Shown here piece after piece: positions 56,671 through 64,000 of a DNA stretch of 64,000 bases; within the stretch, counting starts at the first letter, position 1, and each line of letters begins with the position of its first letter. A program made the translations under genes and the position numbers. The stretch spans positions 558,781,945 through 558,845,944 of the forward strand of contig NC_081413.1 in the NCBI RefSeq assembly GCF_030272615.1. Reading direction: 5' to 3'. The DNA is from Cryptomeria japonica. Taxonomy: Eukaryota > Streptophyta > Pinopsida > Cupressales > Cupressaceae. The notes beneath the pieces were generated by a model. That model searched no databases. It was not told the origin of the DNA and saw nothing but the letters and a program-made list of their open reading frames with translations.

Positions 56671-59600
56671 CAATGTTACAACACTTGGACTCACCTCAAA
56701 CTTGGCAAGTTGATTCCTGACTTGGACTCAAACTCGACAGGAAAAGACTCAGCAAAGACTCGACAAATTGAAGTAGCCATGAAATATAGAAATTTTTAAG
56801 GATTTTAAAACTTGTTTTATGCACCCTTTACTAAATAAACTTTAAAAACACAATGAACTGATCAAATAAATGCTACTTTAACCATATACACAAGTATACA
56901 TCGATCATATGAGTATAAAAACTAAAAGTAAAAATGAATTTTAATTTTTAGTTGAACAAAGCAACATTAATATGAATAACACATGGTTATACTGAGAGAG
57001 GGGGGGGGGAGGTGGGGGAGGTGAATCAGTATAACAAATTTTACCAATTTAACTTTATTAATCACAATAGCATTATTCATTAGCTTTCAACACTCATGAA
57101 CATAAGAACATAATAACACAATGTTTTACATAGAAACCCAAATGGAAGAAAACCACGGCAAATCAATGCTTTTATATACTTTTTCTTTTACAATGTTTGT
57201 AGGCACCAACCTACTAGAGGCACCAACCCCTAAGTTTGTTTGTGAGCACCAACTCAGCAAGAGACACCAATCTCTTATTTGATAGGCACCAACCTATGAA
57301 TTCTTCAATGGATGATATTGTTCTCCCTTCCTCACAAATTTGATTACAACTTCTGATCTTTCCTTTACAAATCTGATCCAAGCTTTATGTACTATTCTTT
57401 CTTCACAAATCTGATCACAACTCAAGCAATGAACTTCTTCCATAAATCTGATTACAAGAATGCACAGTATTTATTCACAAGACTGATCATACATATAATA
57501 ATGTCTCCCCTTAAAATCTGATCACAAATGTGGCTATGTCTTCCCTCAAATTTCTACTCTATAGTAATGCAATATATGTTCTTCTCTTCATAGTCTACTT
57601 ATCCTCTTCTCTATAGATCTGCAATAAGCTTTTCTTCAATTTCCGCAGACTCCTTCTCCATATTTGCATGAATACTTCTCCCAAACCTGTTATAGATTCT
57701 CTTCAATAAGTCTGATTTATTATCTTCATTCATAGCCATCTTATAATCAGATACATGTATGTGAAATGTTTGTCTTCAAGGAGCATACATATAGCCACAC
57801 ACTTGCACATATCTTCTCCTAAATCTGGCACAATGTCTTCATTTACAGCCTTCCAATAATTTGGTATAGAAAATGGTTGTCTTCGAAAACATATACACAG
57901 CCACTCACATGCATTTCACGCACCGATCAATGAGTTATATCTTCTCTTTATATACTTCATATGTCCTTTCATAGAAAGGTTGCGTCTTCTCTTTAATGCC
58001 AACCATTTGTTTTTTAATATTAACTCACACCTCTTCATATAATATTATTTCATTGTGTCTTTTTCATAAACATATAACTCCATTCCATAATCATCCATTT
58101 TCTCCTAAACTTGTGCCTTTTCGTTAACTCATAATTGCTGAGTTTAGAGCCTAGTTCGAACTTACCATAGAATAAATAATGTTTTCAAACCATAATCGCT
58201 GCTGTTAACCTATTGCAGCCGTCAAACTATAATGTTAACAAATTGCAGCCTCTATCTTAATAAGGAGCATATCCTCAACAAACTATACTCTTGTTAACAA
58301 GTCGATATTGTTAATCATATTAATTATTGATCAGCACATTAATTGTCTAAATAAATTGATTCCTTTCAATCTATGAATCATTGTCTTTGTGAGAGATCAC
58401 TGCTTTGATAAGTATATTGCCACTATTGTATTGCTCAACATATTAATTAAATCACTTCTGTTTCTTGATGAATCGGCCATTATGACTTCAAACCATTTGT
58501 GCCTTCATATTAATTTCCTTGTCTATGTTGGCTGATGTCTTTTGTGTTTAACCAATTGCCACCTTTTATTGTTTTTCGCCTCCATAATAAAACAAATTGC
58601 TGACTTACCATTATCTCCAATAGAATTGCTGAAGTATTATGCTGATAAGATAACAAGGAGATCGCGGAATATAGATATTAATTATTTCAATACAGATCAC
58701 TCTCTCTAGTTGTTGCATTACCGTATTTTAATATGCCTCAAATATATATCATTAGTAATGTCTAATTGAACCAATACTGATCACTGTATTGCTGTGTGTT
58801 TAGTATACACAAATCTTGTAAATCTGTCTTTGCTACATTCAGTTCACTATCATCTGAGTCAGCTTTGTGATAGAACTGCTTCTCATATTAATGCTGATCG
58901 CTGCTTTGTCTTTCTTCAAAATAGATTGCCACTCTTTAATTATTAATCTTTCAGCATATTCACTGCCAATATTGCTGCATCTTTGTGTCTAGCAATTTCT
59001 GTGTATCTTACTGAGTAAGTTGACCAGACATAATGAAGTAATGGCTTACATCTTACGTTATTTCATGACACACAATAAACTTGACTTCATTTCTAATCCT
59101 TTTGGATCTTTGGCATTTCCATCAATCTCATTCATTCAAAGATAATGAATATCTTCTTGACAACAATCTCATCCATTCACTTAAACATCAATGACAACAT
59201 TTCCAACAACGTGCTTCGACATCTTACCTTTGACATCAAAGACAACTATTCCAACATAATAGATATATAAAGTTATAAATATTGCTAATGTACACAAATC
59301 TCATGGATTATGAAATCCACGGCATCAAAACTAAAAAAATAAGTCTATGGCTTAGAGTAGCTTACATCACTCATCCCATGTCTAACAATAGGACAAGTCC
59401 TAGACGAGTTTCTAAGATAAGTCGTGGATGGTATTGCCACCATAATGCATACCTGTCTCCTCGTGCTTTGTCCTCCTCCCTTGCAGGGATCCAGAGGCAG
59501 TGCTCCCAATTCCTTGTCGCAATATAGGGTGAGGTCCAAGGGCAAAGACCCTGTCACCAAACCCAAATGAAGACCTTCAAAACCACATGGACCTTTATGG

Positions 59601-59908
59601 AGCACACCATTTTCATATTTTTTTGTAAATCCTAGATGGGCATGTCATCAACCAAACAAACATTGAAAGGTTCTAAGTCTTTTTAAAAAGTAACTAAAAT
59701 GTCAAATTAACGCTTTACATTTTTTTATTGTCTGTTTTTTAACTTTTTTCTCCAATCTTGGCTCAGTCTAGCTTGCAAGACTCAATAGGTCTGGTGAGTC
59801 TCAAGGACTCGCTTGGGACCCAGGTCTTGAGTCCCCAAGACTTGTTTGGCCTTTCTTGCCTTGGTACTCATTAAGTCTAGGTGAGTCCAAGCAAGTCCTA
59901 TAACTATG
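56671..59908. mobile_element. hAT-like non-autonomous transposon, copy 1 (with nested insert)
   Basis: Flanked by GTCGAATA (56663-56670) and ATCGAATA (59909-59916), an 8-bp duplication with one mismatch, as expected for hAT elements. The ends are imperfect inverted repeats (left CACTTGGACTCACCT; right, reversed, GCTTGGACTCACCT). The subterminal DNA is crowded with GACTC and its complement. No transposase was seen. A 2.26-kb insert (56993-59256) splits it. It lies upstream of the FOLT1 exon at 56081, probably inside a further intron of that gene. Confidence 0.65.
56993..59256. mobile_element. Nested insert with LTR-like ends
   Basis: It starts TGAGAGAGGGGGG and ends TTCCAACA (TG...CA). Copy 2 of the hAT-like element shows no such insert at the matching point (about 61425). 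It contains several GGCACCAACCTA-type motifs (57200-57300) and long pyrimidine-rich stretches but no frame. It could be a solo LTR or a coding-free element. No clear target duplication. Confidence 0.45.
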
Positions 59909-60339
59909 ATCGAATATTGAACAATATTCTAATCTGGACTTCTATTTCTTTAAAACCCTAAGGCCATACCTCTTGATCAATGCTCACCTCAATTTAAAAA
60001 AATGATTTGACATAAGTCATTACTACCTCCTCTTTTCTTATCAGTAGTTCTTCAAATTTTCTTTCTCTTGATAATATTACAGAAGTAATAACACAAAGAA
60101 TGATTACCAGGATATTCAATATTAACATAGTGAAAGTCTCCTTAAATAAGAATTACAAACAATTTATCTATAAAGGATAAGATCGACAACTAAGAAAGTA
60201 AATGACAACTAAAAGAATAAAGAATATTCCTAAAGTCTATCCTAACAACTTAACTGACCATTATAAATTAAATGTTACAATATTATTTTAATAGCCTCCC
60301 TCAATGGTCAATTTGTTAACTACACCAAGTTTATCACAA
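59909..60339. other. Stretch between the hAT-like element and the copia remnant
   Basis: AT-rich, no frame. It may contain the 3' untranslated part of the copia element; no LTR was identified. Confidence 0.35.
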
Positions 60340-61189
60340 AATTTTACAAATTTGTTAGGACTCAAGGACTTGGTAAATATGCATGTAGTCGAGTCCTCAA
60401 TTAAACAATACTGCAACATCACTAACTAGTTGCTATATGGAATGACAATTAAGCTCCAAATGTTTGGTAAACTCGTGGAAGATTGGAATCTTGGAAAGTT
60501 TAGCACCCTTTGATTGTCATGAAACAAGGGTGAAGGCCTTGCTTGAAACATTTTCATGTCTGAAAGCATCCTTCAAAACCATATTGCCTCACATTTTTCT
60601 TTGACTATTCCCCAATACTCTTCCTTTGTTCAAGAAAGAGCTACTACCTAGTGCTTCTTATTGGTCCATGTGACTGCACCCATACCAAGACTAAAAACAT
60701 ATCCAAAAGTGGATTTCCTATCATCGACGAAACCTACCCAATCTGAATTTGTGAACCCAATCAGCCTAGGATCTTTGCTTCTGCTCTACAAAATGCCAAA
60801 GTGTCCCTTTCACATATCTCAACACCCTCTTCGTTGCAATCCAATGTTCTACCTTTGGTGTTATCATGAATCTAGAAATGTAACTCGCATCATACCTCAA
60901 ATCAAATCTAGTGGCTATAAGATAGAAAAAGTTACCCACTAGTTGCCTAAATGTTGACTCATTGATCACCTTTGTAATCTATCATTTTGAACTTGTCTAG
61001 AAAACCCCTAACATGTTTAGAATGAGAAATAAAAATATGACCATCTATCTACAAAACCTCTACACCTAGGCAATGATGTAGGAGGCCTAAGGCTATCATG
61101 TCAAATTTTACACAAATTGCATTTGATTTGTTCAATCAAATGCACCTCACTACCTATAAGGATGATAAAGAGATTCTATCAATCTACAT

Positions 61190-62078
61190 CATAGAAATGA
61201 GACTCAAACTCGACAAGGGTGACTCGACTGAAGACTTGGGACTCGGCAAGTGAAAAACCCAAGAAATTTAGAGATTTTTAAGGATTTTAAACTTGTTTCA
61301 TGCACCCTTTATTAAATAAACCTTAAAGACACAATAACATCATCAAGTAGAAGCTAATTTGATCATATACACAAGTATACATTGATCACATAATTATAAA
61401 CGCAATTTATAGCTGAAGGAAATTGCATACTTAGATATTTAAATATTGTCAAATGTATACAAAACTCATGGAATATGAAATCCATGACATCAAATGTTCC
61501 AAACAAATATCAAAACAATAACTAGAAGTCTATGGCTCAAAGGAGCTTGCATCCCTCCTACAAAGGCATCTAGGTTAGGTCCGACTAACCAGTGGGAGGT
61601 TTGAGAGTGGAGACACCAATGGGTTTGAGGAGTAGCAATGATAGGCTGCATAAGGTGTTAGATGTGAGTAAAACCCAACAATAAAAGGTGTGTGGGGATG
61701 GGTCGAAAATGGGGGTTTGAGGGCTATGCCCCCCAAAAAAATTGTTTTAGAGAAAAAGAGAAAAGAGAGACTGAAGAGAACAAAATGATCTTTGTATTGG
61801 GTGAAATGATATTTTTAGGGACATATTAGGGTTTTTGGATGCAATTTATTTTTTTTAAAAACATCAAAAATGTCTATTTATGTTATTTTTTGAGATTTTA
61901 ATAAATCTATGATTCTAGTCCGAGCATTGAGACTCACCAAGTCCGAGCCTTGTCGGCAAGTCCCATGTCTCGACAAGTCTTGCTCTGGACTTAGACGAGC
62001 CCAAGTTCGGGCCCTTGGGACTCGCCCAAGGTCACTCGACTCAGGACTTGTCTAGTCCAAGTGAGTCCTAAAACTATG
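61190..62078. mobile_element. hAT-like non-autonomous transposon, copy 2
   Basis: 889 bp flanked by ATCTACAT (61182-61189) and GTCTACAT (62079-62086). The ends CATAGAAATGAGACTCA and, reversed, CATAGTTTTAGGACTCA are inverted repeats. GACTC-rich arms match copy 1, including GGATTTTAAACTTGTTTCATGC (stop at 20 bases: GGATTTTAAACTTGTTTCAT). It lies within the copia pol remnant. Confidence 0.7.
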
Positions 62079-63371
62079 GTCTACATACTTGATGCTCCTT
62101 TCCTTCAACCTAAAAATCTTTGTGGTTGAGTCGTGTACACTGTACACTACTTCCTCCAAGCTACTTCCTCCAAGTCACCATTAAGGCAATCTTTACATCC
62201 ATTTGATGGACTTTCCAACCAAACTATGCTACCATGGTTAAAACTAACCAAATGGTGCTCATCTTTGTAGTAGGAGCAAAGGTCTCCTCATAGTAATTAC
62301 CTTCTCTCTGCGAGAACCCTTCAACCACCAACAGTGCTTTGTACTTGTCAAGTGTACCACTAGCTTTGTACTTGACTTTGTACACCCATTTGCAGCCAAT
62401 GGGTTTCTCCCTTGGTGGAAAATCTAAAAGAACCCAAGTCTAATTTTTCATATGACTTTCATGTTTGGTTTCCATGGCCTTTTCCCATTCAAGTTTAACT
62501 TTCGCCTTTGCAAAATCCTAGGGCTCATAAACACCCTGAATGTTAGTCATAAGAGCGAAGTTAACTGTGTTTTTCTTGCTCTTGCCTCTAGGTGATTTGC
62601 CTTCAATCATTTCATTATCTCGAACATTATCAACGAGTTTTTCCCACCACTTAGGCCTCTTTGTAGAAACCTCTCCATCCAAATCAAGGCGAACATCATG
62701 ACTTGGGCTTGTACCTACTATATGATCTAGATACTGATCCATGTTCTCTTGAAGAAAATATTTTGGTATTGATATCTACATGCAAGATTCCACTTGTTGA
62801 GAATCATAAGTCCCCTTCTTCAAGCGTAGCTAATGGAAGTTGGCCACCTAAATCTTTAGCCTTCAAATGCCAATCTTTAGTACTCTTGATGTCAAAAGAG
62901 AGCTGAAAAGGTCCAACTTCTTCACAAATCACCACATCCCTATTGAACATCAAGAGGATAGTGTCAATATCAATTAGCTTGTAGGCTTTAAAATTGTTAT
63001 TGTACCCTATGAGCATTAACTTGTGATTCTTCAAGCACAACTTGATTCTCTTTGCATCTATAATCCAAACATATGTAGTAGACTCAAAAACCTTAAGATG
63101 GCTCACTTTTTGTTCCCTCCCAAACCAAGCTTCCCTTAAGGTTTTCTCCTTCACTAATTGTGTCGAAACCCTATTGAGAAGATATATTGTAGTGTAAACT
63201 GCCTCGACTCAAAACTTCCTGGGAACAATTTATTCTCCAACATACACTAGATCATCTTCGTGATAGTAGGGTTCCTTTGCTTTGACTACTCCACTCTGCT
63301 GAGTATAGGGTGTTGTGAATTAGCATTTGATATCACGTTTAGCACAAAAGTTTGTGAATTAATTTGAACAA

Positions 63372-63623
63372 AATTCACCTCCATTATTAAACCTAAGAGT
63401 GATTATTGAACAACCAAACCCTTTTTCTACTAAAGACTTGAACTTTTGAAATTCCTTAAATACACTGAATTAATTTGAACACAATTAATTTGAACACAAT
63501 TCACCTCCATTATTAAACCTAAGAGTGATTATTGAACAACCAAACCCTTTTTCTACTAATGACTTGAACTTTTGAAATTCCTTAAATACACATTTGATAT
63601 TTGCTTTTAGGAAAAACATCCAC
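63372..63623. repeat. 126-bp tandem duplication within the copia integrase
   Basis: AATTCACCTCCATTATTAAA to CCTTAAATACAC occurs at 63372 and 63498 with only a couple of differences. The duplication therefore came well after the gene had decayed. Confidence 0.85.
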
Positions 63624-64000
63624 ATTTTCTTATTAAAATCATCTACAAATAAGAGAAAATACTTGGCACCAATAATCGATGTTGTATTCATTGGTCCACA
63701 TACATTTGCATGAATCAACTGAAGAACTCTCGAGGCTCTCCAAGCCTTGCCATTTGAAAAAGGAGTTTTGTGTTGCTTCCTTGCTTGGCAAGCTCTGCAA
63801 ATACCTTGTATTTGTTGTTGGATTTATAGTAAAATGCCGAACTAGAATCTTGCCCAAGCTGAAGTTTAGGTTTGAATCGGAATCTTTGACCAGCGAATAT
63901 GAAGAGTTTGGTTTTGGAGAGTTTTAGTTGCTTATGCGTTTTTTGAGGTTTTTGCTTTTGGATCACCAATGCAGAATGAAAATTGAATGCAAAATATAAA

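Larger units (their letters stand above)
60340..64000 (-). pseudogene. Ty1/copia pol remnant (integrase, reverse transcriptase, RNase H), split by a hAT-like element
   Basis: Minus strand, entering from the right edge. GAG-pre-integrase part near 63840-63720 (CRICRACQARK-like in one frame). Integrase core near 63720-63480 (VCGPMNTTSIIGAKYFLLFV, RFNNGGE). Integrase C-terminal part 63154-62800 (EAWFGREQKVSHLKVF). Start of RVT_2 at about 62500-62110 (PIGCKWVYKVKYKASG). Then the hAT-like element (61190-62078). Then the end of RVT_2 (61150-60990, LGLLHHCLGVEVL) and RNase H (60969-60340, TFRQLVGNFFYLIATR, GFTNSDWVGSVDDRKST, IFTKSL). Many stops and frameshifts. The stretch between VCRL and the YVDD region is missing, so it was deleted as well as interrupted. 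Confidence 0.85.

Noticed and set aside
56192-64000. Further upstream FOLT1 exons
   Set aside because: I looked on the minus strand for the conserved segments before VSHGAIQF and found none. The region is filled with transposon sequence. They may lie beyond the window.

Overview
The window looks like intergenic and intronic DNA from a large, repeat-rich seed-plant nuclear genome, plausibly a conifer. The signs are AT-rich sequence, GT-AG introns of several kilobases, plant-type LTR retrotransposons, an L1-type LINE with an RNase H domain, and almost no intact long reading frame. The species call is inference. Only one host gene was recognised: the 3' half of a folate-carrier gene (FOLT1-like mitochondrial carrier family) on the minus strand, in five exons between 49493 and 56191. 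Its 5' exons were not found and probably lie beyond position 64000.

Left region (1-21.8 kb). Two direct copies of one segment (about 390-10620 and 11020-13365) each carry the 3' part and LTR of a non-autonomous LTR retrotransposon. The first copy is split by a 7.9-kb LINE on the minus strand (1913-9815) with an 11-bp target duplication. The second copy preserves the empty site. The LINE has ORF1 (DUF4283 plus zinc knuckle), ORF2 (endonuclease, reverse transcriptase, RNase H) and an extra third coding region downstream of ORF2. From 13.4 to 21.8 kb come LTR fragments, a small LINE endonuclease fragment, fold-back and tandem repeats, and a decayed gag-protease remnant.

Middle region (21.8-49.4 kb). 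A 13.5-kb Ty3/gypsy-type element (21802-35298, minus strand, 791-bp LTRs, CTAAC target duplication) carries a gag-protease frame that runs directly to an integrase tail without reverse transcriptase. It also carries an antisense plant-mobile-domain (PMD) gene. The nonsense codons in both genes fit C-to-T change at CAG, CGA or CAA. To its right are a copia-like non-autonomous element (about 36.25-39.68 kb), a coding-free LTR element with large LTRs (39871-43509) nested in an older repeat, RNase-H-like fragments near 46.5-46.9 kb, and several kilobases with nothing recognisable.

Right region (49.4-64 kb). The folate-carrier exons come first. One intron (50356-51225) holds a 334-bp miniature LTR element (TRIM, 50748-51081) whose two 135-bp LTRs each contain a complete tRNA-shaped sequence with A and B boxes. 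This is the most interesting object in the window. Further right are a G-rich 51-bp tandem array, two GACTC-rich hAT-like elements with 8-bp target duplications, and a decayed Ty1/copia pol gene that one of them interrupts.
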